Shown: positions 37,400-48,486 of the stretch, piece after piece
Position numbering within the stretch: position 1 is the stretch's first letter
Layout: the number at the start of each line of letters is the position of its first letter
The notes under the pieces: generated by a model
What the model was told of the DNA's origin: nothing
The model's input: only the letters and a program-made list of their open reading frames with translations
Databases searched by the model: none
From: Leptodontidium sp. MPI-SDFR-AT-0119
Lineage: Eukaryota > Ascomycota > Leotiomycetes > Helotiales > Leptodontidiaceae
Direction: 5' to 3'
DNA: 64,000 bases
Assembly: GCA_020726505.1 (NCBI GenBank)
Contig: JAHLEZ010000015.1
Span: 2,046,001 to 2,110,000, forward strand
Translations under genes and position numbers: made by a program

Positions 37400-40283
37400 T
37401 TTTTAATACACTAAGCTACTTGTTTGACGCTAAGCCCTTTTCGATAAGCATCTATAAAGCGTAGAGCTCTATTAATAAATCGCCGTAAAGTATTAAGAGG
37501 ACAGGAATTTAAAGCTTTAAAAGCAACTTGCCGAGCCTATAAAAGAAGTAAGTAAATAAATCTAAAAGAGTAAGTTAAAAGTAATATACGTACGTCGTTA
37601 AAGGTTTCTTTTTACACTTATTAATAGAAGTTCTTATAATAGGCCCAATATATCTCAATCGGGTTTAGCTCACAGTAAAACTTTAGTATAAAGAGACACT
37701 TATAGCCTCTAGCCGAGAGTAGCTCTTCTAGAGCTGATTTTTGTTCGAAGAAGTCTTTATAGCTAGCGAGAATTCTCGCTAAATAATAAGTAGGTAGCTT
37801 CCTTAGAGGCTAAGAAGGAATATTAGTACAACTCTTTTTTGCTTTATTAGTACACTTAGTAATAAGACACTTTTTACTTATAAAATATTAGTATTTTTAA
37901 TTTAATCTTTAAGAATTACTTACTAAGTAGTAAACAACTTCTCTTAGTGAGTATTTATTTAATACCTTTTAGTACTTCTTCTATAATAGTCTTCTTGATT
38001 CACTTCTTATTAAGGTGCCCCTTAACTGGCACCTTAATAGTCTTTTCAACCTTATAATTAAGCTCTTGGCGAGTACTTTCAATCCCCCGAGCTCGCTTAG
38101 CCTCTGAAATATTAGAGGGAAAGTATATATCTTATAATAAGTTAGTACTTCTTAAATAAGAAGGTATAACTTAAATTTACCTTCTAAGGTAAAGGAGCTC
38201 CCCTCTCTCTAAGATTTATAATAAAAGCGTTTAAAGCTCCACTTCCCTTACTAGCGTGAGCACTTGATTAGTCAAAAACAAAGACAGTTACCTTATTAAG
38301 GTGCTTTTCTTCGAATATATTAATAGCCTCTGCCACTTGCTTTAAGAGTTACTTTGTATCTTAATATTCGACTTTCTGTGGCCCCCCCCGGGTATATGAT
38401 TTTCCGAGCGTCTTTTTGACTAATCATAAGCCTCCCTTCGAGACTTATAAAGTCAGAGTAGTAAATAAGACCTCCTTTTGACTTAGAAGGCATTTTTTAT
38501 TGATTTTCGTTAAGTTAAATTCGCTTAGAGTATTCTTTAGCGTGAAAGTAACTCTCGTCGTAGTAGTAAATAATATACTCTTTCTCTCTTAAGGGTAAGT
38601 CAAGTATAATAAGTTGTAATACTCTATTAGCGTCTTCTTCGTAGTTAATAGAAAGAGCCTATAACTTCTCTATTTATAGAAGGAATTCTTTTTGTCGATA
38701 TTCGATTACGTCCTCTCTCTTATAGCCATCGACGTATACTCCTTTCTTTTCCTCAGTAGCGTAAAATCCAAGTCGATTTAGCCACTTATAAATAGCTATT
38801 TTACTAAGAGGTTTCTAATCTTTTAGTTTTTTACTGGGTTTATTACGTATACTAATAGTATTACTTAAAAGAGGTTTCTTATTCTTCTTAGCGGAAGCGA
38901 GTAGTCGAGGTATGATTTGTGTATTAAGGGCGTGTCGAAATCCCTTTAGTATAACCGTAGCGAGCTTTTGAGCTAGTAGCCAAGTCCTACAAGCTCGAAA
39001 GACGTCTTCGTTGTCTAAATAAGACCGATTTTATTACTTGCCACCTCGAGTTTTAAGAGGTAAACACTCGTAAGTTCGATAATAAAGAAATAAAGCTCTA
39101 ATCTTACGGGCAAGTGTTTTTCCGCCTCCAGTAAGATCATTCGCTTCGCCGACGAGTAAAGAAGCTTCGATTCTACCTCTACGTAGACTCTTTTTTAAGA
39201 TATTTTAAACGTAAGTTTAAATCAAGTAATAGTCGAAGTGTAGGCGAGGTAAAAGCTTAATATACTTATTGTTGAGTCGTTTTTTAATAGAGTTAAGAAC
39301 CTCTCTATAACTCAATAGCTTCGAAAGCTCTAAGGCACCTATATTAATAGCGTCTCCAATAAGCGAGTCTAATAAGAGCTCACGTCGTCCACTATTAATA
39401 AACTCTATATCGTTGAGATTGTCTAACTCAATAGAGTTATCTTCAGCTCTTATTTCTTCCTTAATAAGCTCGTCGAATTCAGAATCTTCGTCGTCGCTAA
39501 AATCGATATCTTCGAATATATCTTCTTCTTCTTCTTTTTGAGGTAATAGCGGTGAAGGTATTAGTAGAGGTTTTAGCGTAAAAAAAGCGGTGAGAGATTG
39601 TTGAGTTATTAGCTTTTGATTCGAAGGTTTTTCAGGGAGCTTTTGTAAAGAGATTTGTCGATTTATCTCCTCTTAAGCACGTCTAGCTCGTTTGCGAGTA
39701 TTTAAACTCTTATATTTAAGAGGAACTAATTTACTCTTATAAGAGCCTTTAGATTCTAATTTAAAAGTTAGTTAATTATATAATAAAAGAAATAAAATAA
39801 ACACTTACCGAGAGTTAGCGTATTAATTACTTCTTTAGAAGGTATACTCAAATTACTATCTGAATCGATTATTGACTGACAAAAGGACTTAGAGGTTTTA
39901 ATTTCTTCGTCTACTTCTCTCTTAATATCTAATTCGTTAATATCCTCTCTGTCTAGTCTATTTAGGCCTAGCTCTTTAAGATCTTAATCTAAAAACTCGT
40001 TGGCGTGAGTTATATTATTATTTTCTTCTTCTTCCTCACTCTCTAATTCGCTACTAAGTATTCGAACTCTATTTTCCTCCTTATATTCTGATTCGTCGAC
40101 TTGACTACTATTAAAAGTAATAGGCGTAGAAGTAATAACAAGCTTTGTCGGCCGTAAGGGTAAGGGAACTATAATAGAGGATTCTAGTGTTTGTTAACGA
40201 AGCCGCTTTATAATTGGCCGAATAGGCGAATTTGGAGGTGATTTAGCGAGGGTAGTACTTCTATTACGTTTCGAAGGAGCCAT
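37400..40283 (-). pseudogene. transposase pseudogene (DDE endonuclease)
   Basis: The reading starts at an ATG at 40283 (MAPSKRNRSTT...) and soon meets stop codons. Conserved DDE blocks survive in order: DESYFHAKEY...KRI with the first Asp at about 38557-38559; VFVFD-stop-SSAHA with the second Asp at 38271-38273, where a Gln codon CAA has become TAA; and ELNPIE with the Glu at 37654-37656. Frameshifts separate the blocks. The C-terminal limit is approximate. Stops of the TAA type replacing CAA are what C-to-T mutation at CpA (RIP) makes. The gene cannot code for a working enzyme. Confidence 0.8.
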
Positions 40284-40441
40284 AATAGCTCTAGAAACAG
40301 TGATTAGTGGCGTAGTGGTATAGTCGTAATAATATCAAAGTAGAATTAACATTAAAGTTAAAGATATTTTAGCTCGCTTAATTTTAAGCCTTAGAACTTT
40401 GAAAATAATTAATTCTTAAACTTCTGTATTATATAAATCCG

Positions 40442-40560
40442 TTTAATCTATCTTACGCACCTAATTGCTAGCGTTCTAACGGACCCACTTTTGTCCAAAT
40501 CGGGCCTAGTGATAAAAAGTTATATTGTCGCTAAGGCTAAGGGGGCCAAAAATTTTGAAA
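40442..40560 (+). repeat. right subterminal direct repeat of the transposon
   Basis: The same-orientation partner of 36548-36669, lying about 135 bp inside the right terminal inverted repeat. Confidence 0.85.
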
Positions 40561-40695
40561 AACTTTTTTTTTGTGATATATTTAGCTATAACTTTTTAAT
40601 TACATAATAAAATATAAAAAGCTAAGAAGCCAAATAGCTTTATATTATAAAGCGTAACTTTTTATAAAAAAAAATCTCCACTTTTTTAAGGTTTG

Positions 40696-40726
40696 TAAAT
40701 TTACTATGTTTGAAGCGGTCTGACTG
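40696..40726 (-). repeat. right terminal inverted repeat
   Basis: 31 bp, the inverted partner of 36492-36522, followed by TA at 40727-40728. Confidence 0.92.
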
Positions 40727-41047
40727 TAGGTTAATTCTTGTTAAATCATTTGAAGACACAGCAACCGTATCAAACAAAATCTATCAATTTTCTCTCATCA
40801 TAAGTGCATATAATGAAAAATAAATCGACTGTGGTAGCTCTAAGCACTACTATGGTGAATATAGCGAGTTCCGTAGGCAGCTAGACAAGGTCGTTTGTTT
40901 ACTTTTTTCATCGCATTTCCATTTCCCTCTTTCAAAAACCGAAGGACCTCAATCTCACTTAAAGAATCCACACATACAACAAATCTACTACATAATCAAC
41001 AAAACGACAATCTCTCTCCCTCAATATCCCAAAAACCAAACCCAACA
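40727..41047. other. spacer between transposon and small membrane protein gene
   Basis: It likely holds the promoter and leader of the next gene; the last 150 bases are C/A-rich without G, typical of a fungal 5' leader. Confidence 0.5.
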
Positions 41048-41422
41048 ATGGCTCCCCTCCCCCGCATCACCTTACCGAAGCCCGACACCCCCGAGCAGCT
41101 CTTTGGAGCCATCATGGTCGCCGTTGTCCTCGGGCTCGCGGCTTTCTTGGCTATTTATAAGGGCCTCGAGGCGGTTTTCAACTCTGTTCGTGCTCGTCGT
41201 GGCCCTTACCGTGTTGAGTGGATTGGCTGCGACGGAGCTGGCAGGGTTACGGGCGTTGGTGTTGGAGGAGGGGTTATGCTCGAGGGAGAGGAGGCTAGAG
41301 CTGTTACTACTGCTAGGGACAAAGCTGGAGCCGGGGCCGGTGACAGTAGTGGTGATAGTGATAGCGGTATAGAAATGGATGACTATAAGTTATATTTCGT
41401 CATATTTCGTTTTGTCACATAA
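41048..41422 (+). CDS. small single-pass membrane protein, unknown function
   Basis: 124 residues in one exon. The ATG follows CCCAACA, a good fungal start context, and a C/A-rich leader. One hydrophobic helix lies at about residues 19-42 (FGAIMVAVVLGLAAFLAIY), followed by basic ARRGPYRVEWIGCDG and then a Gly/Ala/Ser-rich tail. No signal-peptide cleavage site is obvious, so a membrane anchor is more likely than secretion. I do not recognise the family. Codon use (GC-rich third positions) supports coding. The 3' end could be extended by an unseen intron. Confidence 0.6.
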   Translation: MAPLPRITLPKPDTPEQLFGAIMVAVVLGLAAFLAIYKGLEAVFNSVRARRGPYRVEWIGCDGAGRVTGVGVGGGVMLEGEEARAVTTARDKAGAGAGDSSGDSDSGIEMDDYKLYFVIFRFVT

Positions 41423-42333
41423 CCCTACTCCAGCCCAGCGTATAAAAAAAACACTCGAGACACGACAACAAAGCTCACACATATCTCATCCCATCCCATC
41501 ATGTCCCCAGCCACTCGAAGTCCTTAGTCTAACATCAACCACCCCAGTAGCCAATGTTGCCAGACTAGCCGAGGACGTGGTTGCCATCCCAGCACCACAA
41601 TGACGGTACGTCGTTTTCCGCTTACATATGTCCTAATACACTATAGAGCTTTAAAGGTCTTGAAAGTGTAGAAGTATGGGTTAACTTTGGCAGGGGGCGG
41701 AAATTGAGACGAGGAAGGAGGGGAGAGATGGGATGATGAGGCATTGTCGGAATTTAGGAAAATGACATTGCCACAGGCATGATATGGCACTGTACCTACC
41801 ACCATTCACTTCACTTACTGCAACACGGTGAATGTCACGAAACAATAATTGACAATCGCAGTGGCTTTGTAAAGAAATGAACACATGAATGCTCTACCTA
41901 GTACAGACCGGCCCACCAAACCAGCCTCAGCACTACACAGATCAACAAGGAAACGGAACGGATATTGTCATAATTATTTTTTCATTTTTCAGGGGTTGCC
42001 GCAGCCTAATGTGCCGGTAAGTAACATAAGCAGCCGTGCTGTACTGAGTGCCAGTCCACGCAATATGAGTGAGTGTAGACGCTCGCAATTCATCCATCAT
42101 CATTAGGTTGCAAAGCTCCTCGGAGTAATCATCACGCAATGCAGAATCCTACGCAACCATTACCAACGCCAGAAGTGGCAAACCATCCTTCCTGCGCCTG
42201 CCATGTAAAAGACCCGATGAAAGGTTGTCGTGGAAGATGTATCTCAATTTCGTGCTTGTGCTTCCACTCAACGTCCATGGTATGTCAAAAAAATCTCAGC
42301 CTCCTATAAATGGTCTCAGGCCCACGATTTTTT
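41423..42333. other. 911-bp intergenic region
   Basis: It contains the 3' ends of the convergent small membrane protein and RING genes. No gene is visible. Confidence 0.5.
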
Positions 42334-44738
42334 TTAAGGACCAAATGTTCCAGATCCCGTAGCAGTCTGGTCTGACGAAATGCTCGGCCCTGCCTGGCGA
42401 GACGAGAGACTACGTTGGATTGAAGCGTTGATCCGTTGTTCAAGAGCATTGGCCTCATCCCAGAAACGCTGGTGCCGCTGTGGCCCATTGGCTCCCGCGG
42501 TCGTTCGACTATCTCTATGGGGGTTGTCAACACTGAACCGATGTCGTGCAGGTAATCCAGATCCAACTGCAACTGGCGGTGAAGCTTCTTCGGGAGAGGT
42601 CGACGAAGATCCTGGGAGACTGGCAGATGTTCGAGCCTGGGGAGTTTGAGGCTGTGTGGTTATTTGCCTGGGTAGACCAGGCGTTATCGGTCTTCTGGCC
42701 GACGTGGGGGTGTTTAGTGATGGTACTGGGGGACCAAATCCTCGCTGTGGTGGGTTGTGATGAAAGCTGAAGGACTGGTTGACGGTCCTAGCAGACCCGA
42801 TAGAGACAGGTCGACCCATAGGATGCCCAGAACGACCACCTGTGATCCTCCCACGACCCTGACGCCTTCGTTCTGGTGATTCCCCAGGAGCATAACGATG
42901 TGGGGAAGTGTAAACCCAACTGTCGGCATTGCGGTTCACCATGGCCTCGTATTCATCCTGGGGTCTCGAGAACTGAGAGGGCGTAGACGGGGTTCTATAC
43001 AAGTAAGCAAACGCCTGGAACAAGGACTCGCAGGGGAACAGAAGGAAACCCGAGGCCGTGCGAATAACTAAGAGTGGATCGAGAAATACCACCCGATTTC
43101 GAAGGATGAAGGGGGTAAGTTTTCTGTGCTTTCATAAAGGAGAAGATGGGAGTGTCAGAAGTAATTGGAGAAAACCAACCTTCCGCTCACGGTGTCCTCT
43201 GGGAAGAACCCAACACTTTGAGGTACACCATGCCTGGCTTGTTGTTGCCCAGTGGCCGCCGCGTGCATCATACGCCTTCGCTGCAACATCCGCATCTGCG
43301 TTTCTACACCCATCCTTTTGGCAGCCATTTCAGAGGGGATCTTCTCTCGGCAATATGGGCAAGTATCTTTCCCCTCGTCAAACCACCTCTTAATACATTT
43401 GTCACCAAACAAGTGTTTACACTTAGGCCAGCGGACTGGTTGTTCGACTACTCCATCCGGATTTTCGACTCCGAAATCGTTATAGCAGATCGTACAATCT
43501 GTTGAAAGTTAGCAGTGAGTAAATTAACGGACTAAAAGAGGAAAATGTATGGTTTCAACAGAAGATGACCCAAAATCAAGAAATTGGGGACAAAGCAGCC
43601 CCAGTCGACAGCAAATTGCTTCCAAGCCCGTAGGTTAACAGAGTCAAAGTGCTGGGCAAGGATATCAAACAACTGCGTGGGACGAACTGTGCGTGAATGA
43701 AGGAGACATCTTGACCTACCCTTGCTTTCAGTTGGCAGATCCTCCACCTTCATCTTTTCCAGAGAATCGAAAGCTTCCTTGGCCATCATCCTTCTTCCCG
43801 CGGCTAGGGCACCCTGCATGATCAAAGCATGTCCCTCCTCGCTCTCGCGGTAGGATGTTGCTTCTCGGCGGACGGCTTCATTCTCGAGGTCCGAGATCGA
43901 CTCTTCATCCGAGTCGCCCCAAGATATTCTATCAGCAGCTGTGTTGCCATGCATACCCGGCCGAGAAAGGGACGGTCTGGGACCCCGTTGATATCCTAGA
44001 TATTGTTAGTTATGCCCAGGATTAGCCCAGAGGAACAATGTTGTTATACTTACTTAAGTTGGGTGGTTCGGGAAAGGAATGCGATGGAATTGGGTGCCTG
44101 TTTGTACGGCCTGTTCCAAGAGATGGTGCTCGGGAATGGGAAGGCCCAGATTGACCTGGTAAATCTATTCGTTGGTGATCAAAGCTTGAGGCAAACGGAC
44201 TAGGACGTAAAGCTGATGGATGGCTAGCACTTCCTCCTTGGCCGCTTCCTCCAGTCCCCATGTTGTTGTCCGAAGGTAGATTGTGACCGCTCAACTGGTT
44301 GGAAAACGGACCGTACGTATCTTCCAGACGACCAAAAGTACGAGAGCCACCCCATGACATATCCGCAAAATTCCTCGCTGGTCCCCGATACGAGGAAGAA
44401 GCATCGGGGCCTCCCTGGGGCGGATTTGGTCTCATCATATCCCCGAAACTTTGCCAGCCCGGGCCTGGCATATATGGAGAAGCGCCCCAATGTTGCATGT
44501 GCTGATGCTGTGGTCCTGTATATGACGAACGAACTGGTGGGTTTGCATTGAGCCCGTAGTAATAGTTGGATGCGTCATGGACGGGGTCGAAATGGTGACC
44601 GTCGCGGCCTTGGGACGAGAATGCATTCGGGGCAGATGGAGAAGACTGCTGACACTGGTATCTAGCAGCAGCAGCAGTATTGTTCCCCGAATTTCCATGG
44701 TTCCCAGCCTCGTCCATAGTATAGTCCATGGGGTCCAT
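42334..44738 (-). CDS. RING finger protein, likely E3 ubiquitin ligase
   Basis: Exons 44054-44738, 43720-43995, 43191-43498 and 42334-43128 give 687 residues; introns are 58, 221 and 62 bp. Residues 1-230 are Gly/Ser/Pro/Asn-rich, and 245-320 form a charged helical region (SDLENEAVRREA, GRRMMAKEAFDSLEK). The RING lies at about 321-372: CTICYNDF, then PKCKHLFGDKCIKRWF and TCPYC, a C3HC4-type pattern. A Pro/Ser/Arg-rich tail of about 290 residues follows, predicted disordered. By family it should recruit a ubiquitin-conjugating enzyme; the substrate is unknown. The second intron stays open for about 185 bases in the upstream frame, so exon 2 may have an isoform that stops before the RING. The last junction was chosen by phase; the tail frame itself is long and open. 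Confidence 0.82.
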
Positions 44739-47700
44739 GATTCAGGACCGCAGGCCGAGATGGATGCTGGCGGCTACGTCGTCCTCGCCTTTCGTAGTGG
44801 GAAGCCTCGACGCTTCTAGGAAGACGCCGGGCTCACCGTTCTCGGGAGTGGAAGATCCCAGCGTAGGTAGTCAACTTCGAGACAGAGAACCAGTGTGACT
44901 ATGGGTGTAAGTTGTAAATGTGCGAGATGAGTTCGAGCGAGGTCAGGCTGCTGGCGGTTTCGCAAATCGAATGATGCTAGGTGGTGGCGACGCACGAGGC
45001 GGGGTTTGTGATGGTGTTGTTGGCTTGGTCGCTCGCTCGCTCGCTCGCTCGCCCGCTTTCCTGGATTTATTGCGTTGCGTTGAGGGGAGTTGGGGGCTGC
45101 GTTGATGTAATATTTATATTGCGCAGCAGTTGAGATGTGAAGGTTCGTTCATTTAAGATGGGGTGAGGGCGAAGGGCTTGCTTCACCGTGTCGAGGAAGG
45201 TGAATGTGGCAGGCGGCAGCGAGGGATGTTGAGGGAGGGAGGGAGGGAGGGAGGGTGGAGGGAGGAAGAGGTAGGAAGGGGAGGAGAAGGGAGGGGAAGG
45301 GCGGTCGAGGCGAGCGAGCGAGCGAGCGGGCTCTGGTCTGGTCTGGTCTGGTCTGGTCGAACTATGTAGAGCTTAGGTAGGTAGGGAGGTAGGGAGGTAG
45401 GGAGGTAGGTAGTAGGTAGCTTTGTATGTAGGTAACGAAAGTGGTGCAGCTAAGGAGCAGGTGGTAGGAGGTAGGGTAGGGTAGGGTAGGGTAGGGTAGG
45501 GTAGCTGGTAGGTAGGGTCCGGTCTGGTCGGGCTCGCTCGAGCTGGCTGTGGTCCTTAGGGCACTAGCTAGGTATCTACACGACACAAGACTCACTCTCC
45601 CGTCCAGTCGCAGTCGCAGTCGCAGTCCAGTGGATGACTGACTGGATTGACAAAGTGAAGGAAGGAAGGAAGGAAGGAAGGAAAGGGAACCTGGAAGTGA
45701 ATCAATCAACCGGTGCTGGCGGGCTGGCTGGCTGGCTGATCGATGATGCTTGGGCCCCTGACCTGACCTGACCTGACCTGACCCAGCAGAAGAAACGATG
45801 GCCGGCTTGGGTCAGAGTTTCCGAGGAGAAGGGAGGGGAGGACTACCTCCTTTGAAACTGGAAACTGTAAGTAAATTCACATACACATAGATACTTGAAA
45901 TACCTAGCTAGATTGCCTACCAGGTATTACTTACCTATGTAACTAACTAACTAACTAACTAACAGGGAAGTAGACATGTGAACGAATGTCAAATATTTCA
46001 ATATCTGCAATTTCAACAATGTCGCAATATTCATTTACTTTTATAATACCTACTACCAACCTACCTACCTACCTACCTATGACCTATTTACTTACCCCTC
46101 CTCTCCAACTCAACCCATCGTCCCTTACCACGTCTCATCGCTATCGTCAGAATCCCGTCCCCGCCACCCAGTAAGTGGAGTGGATGGATGGATGGATGGA
46201 TGGATGGAGTCAGTACAGACACCCAGATCCTTGCTGGGCTGGGCTGGCTGGCTGGCCCTGAAGAGAGAATCGCAGAACAGAGCAAGGCAGAGCAGCGCGC
46301 CAAGGATTTGACTCCTTATCGATTGAGCTGCTCTATCGATAACAGAAGCGGAGGGGAACGAGGGGGAGGGGTACTTCCGTATGGATGGATTATTGAATTG
46401 TTGACCATGACATCCATCCCTATGACGAGTGAGGAGGTGAAGCAGGTAGGTAAATAATCAAAATTGCACAAGAGATGTGAAGTATGTCAGGTCTTCAGTT
46501 TCAACCGTCAGGGTTCGTTCATATAGGTACTGTACATACAGTACCTGTGCTCCCCACCTATGCTATGCTATGCTTACAGTACTACGAAGTATGCTCCCAC
46601 TCCACTCTCCCCACCGATAAGGAGCCCAGCCTTCATCGTCATTTTCCCCTCCCATGACTCGTCTGCTGCAAGAGACAATTATTATTCCGTTCCACGAAAC
46701 CACCGTAGATACTGTGCAGTGCAGTGCGGTGCAGTGCAAGCCAGGCTGGGCAGGGCGAAGGCAGTGCAGGGCGTAACTTCGTAATGTATGTATTGTGCCA
46801 GCCAGTACGTACGTACCTACCTAGGTACCAAAGTAGGTATTGTTCCTGTCACTTACTTCCCTAAGTTTGGCAGTTTACCTGTATTCATACCTTAACTCAA
46901 TTCAACTATCCTCTTCATCATCGTCCTCATCCCCATTCCCACTGAGAGTTACGATTTCACATCCCATTCTACCTTCATCTCACTCACCATTCCACCTTAC
47001 TCGTTAACCGCCCACCTCAAACCCAATCTCAATCAGGAGGTACAGTACCTTGCGACCATTCTCGAGACCCAGCCCCAGCCCCAGCCCTACCTATCCGTCC
47101 ATATTCCGGCGGTGAGAGAGAAGCACAAAAGTCAACAGACCGAGAATTTTGCTCGGCATATTACTATTATATACACTCAACTTGCGTTAGTACCTAGGTA
47201 GGCAGGCAGGAAGGTAGGTACATTATAAGTACCTCCTTGGTAGGGTACTCACTCACTCCACTTCCACTGACTACGAGATCGAGAAGAACATGGAGCAGAG
47301 CATCTATACGAATATATATCTTATCCCATCCAACCTGGGCCTGTTCCCCCTCCACTGCCAACGTCGATTTACCCTTTCCCATGACATCCCCAGCCCACCC
47401 CAACTCATCCAATCCCGTCCTACCAAACTCATCTCATCGCCCAGCCAAGCACATGTCTCTCCTCACAGTCCAGTCAGTCCCTTCTCACAAACCCTATTTT
47501 CCCGCCTCCCTGCCTCCCTTCCTACCTGTAATCAGACTGCATAGCATCGCATCGCATGGAATCACTTCTTAGCACTGATCACTTTACTCTTTTGAATGCA
47601 CGGTACGCTATGAACCGTCCTAGCCTGTGTTACCTGCAGCCGCCTCGCCTCGCATCTCCTCTCTGCTGTCCGAATGACCTGCGCCGTACCTGATCTGGAT

Positions 47701-48486
47701 TTTGGTAATGCAGCTAGCTAGGACTTCGGGATCAGACTTGACTGACTGTGTGTGAGGTAAGTCAGCACGAGTGAGTGGATAGAAAGCCAATAACGGGGAA
47801 ACTGCACCTGCCTCTTTACCTCTCTCTCTATGAGATATCCGAGGACTAATTCGCCGAGGTGGAAAATGTAGATGTACCTAGGTACGTACTCACTCTGCTC
47901 CCGCTTGAAATACATGTATACATGGCCAACAATTATTCACGCCGTCGACAAAGTCCAAAAGTCTTCTCTCATGACATCTCTTAATTTACCCACCGCCTTC
48001 ATACAAACCTCATATTACTTCACCCACTCCCCTACAGTCTGTTGCAGCACTACCAAGTCAAGGAGGCCTGGAACCACCTCCCAGTACCCGTCCGTCCCAT
48101 CCCAACTCCCAACACCCAACATTGCAAACCCTCCCTCCGCACCGTCCCAACCGACCAACTCGAACCAGACCATGCTAGACTCGCTCTGCATCTATCCTAA
48201 AGTACCGCCAGCCGACCGGGAACCCAGACAATCAACCGCCTTGCCCCGAAGGAAGGTGGTTCGGTATCGTTTGCAGTACCGTGCCGGAGGACGAGGCAGC
48301 TTGCCGTGAATACGCATTACCTTCTCACACTTCAACGGGTCTGATGCATCACGATGTAAAATACGAGGGGGTTTACAGATTTCTCATGCCATCTCCTAGC
48401 TAGTCATGGATCTGATCCATACTTCATCATCGAGGTCCCCGGCCAGTCGTCCATTCTCCAGCCTTGACTGCCACCCAGCAGTCCTA
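44739..48486. other. 3.7-kb microsatellite-rich intergenic region
   Basis: No gene with recognisable domains was found. It contains the RING gene promoter, a cluster of many short tandem repeats (separate entry), three copies of the TACCTAGGTA palindrome (46818, 47191, 47875) and GTGCAGTGCA runs near 46715. The 3' end of APC2 lies at the right edge. Confidence 0.5.
45029..46208. repeat. cluster of unrelated tetra- and pentanucleotide microsatellites
   Basis: Within 1.2 kb there are at least eleven tandem arrays: GCTC (45029-45052), GGGA (45231-45256), GAGC (45311-45328), TCTGG (45332-45358), GGTAGGGA (about 45375-45412), TAGGG (about 45471-45503), GGAA (about 45658-45684), GGCT (about 45719-45737), CTGAC (about 45761-45782), AACT (about 45941-45962), ACCT (46060-46079) and TGGA (46181-46208). 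Each is a different motif and all are near perfect. Confidence 0.85.

Larger units (their letters stand above)
36492..40726 (-). mobile_element. decayed DNA transposon with TA target duplication (Tc1/mariner-like), RIP-mutated
   Basis: A 4,235-bp AT-rich element ends in 31-bp inverted repeats starting CAGTCAGACCGCTTCAAACA and is flanked on both sides by TA, the target duplication of Tc1/mariner elements. Base composition drops sharply to AT-rich at both borders. Inside, on the minus strand, are remnants of a DDE transposase (separate entry) full of TAA/TAG stops. The two repeats differ by adjacent CG versus TA at positions 21-22, as C-to-T mutation would leave. Simple explanation: an insertion inactivated by repeat-induced point mutation. 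Confidence 0.88.

Noticed and set aside
45471..45503. Interstitial telomere repeat
   Set aside because: The unit is TAGGG, five bases, not the fungal TTAGGG, and it sits among other unrelated microsatellites.
48001..48309. Pro/Ser/Thr-rich frame before the APC2 3' end
   Set aside because: Composition follows C-rich low-complexity DNA; no start context or domain supports it.
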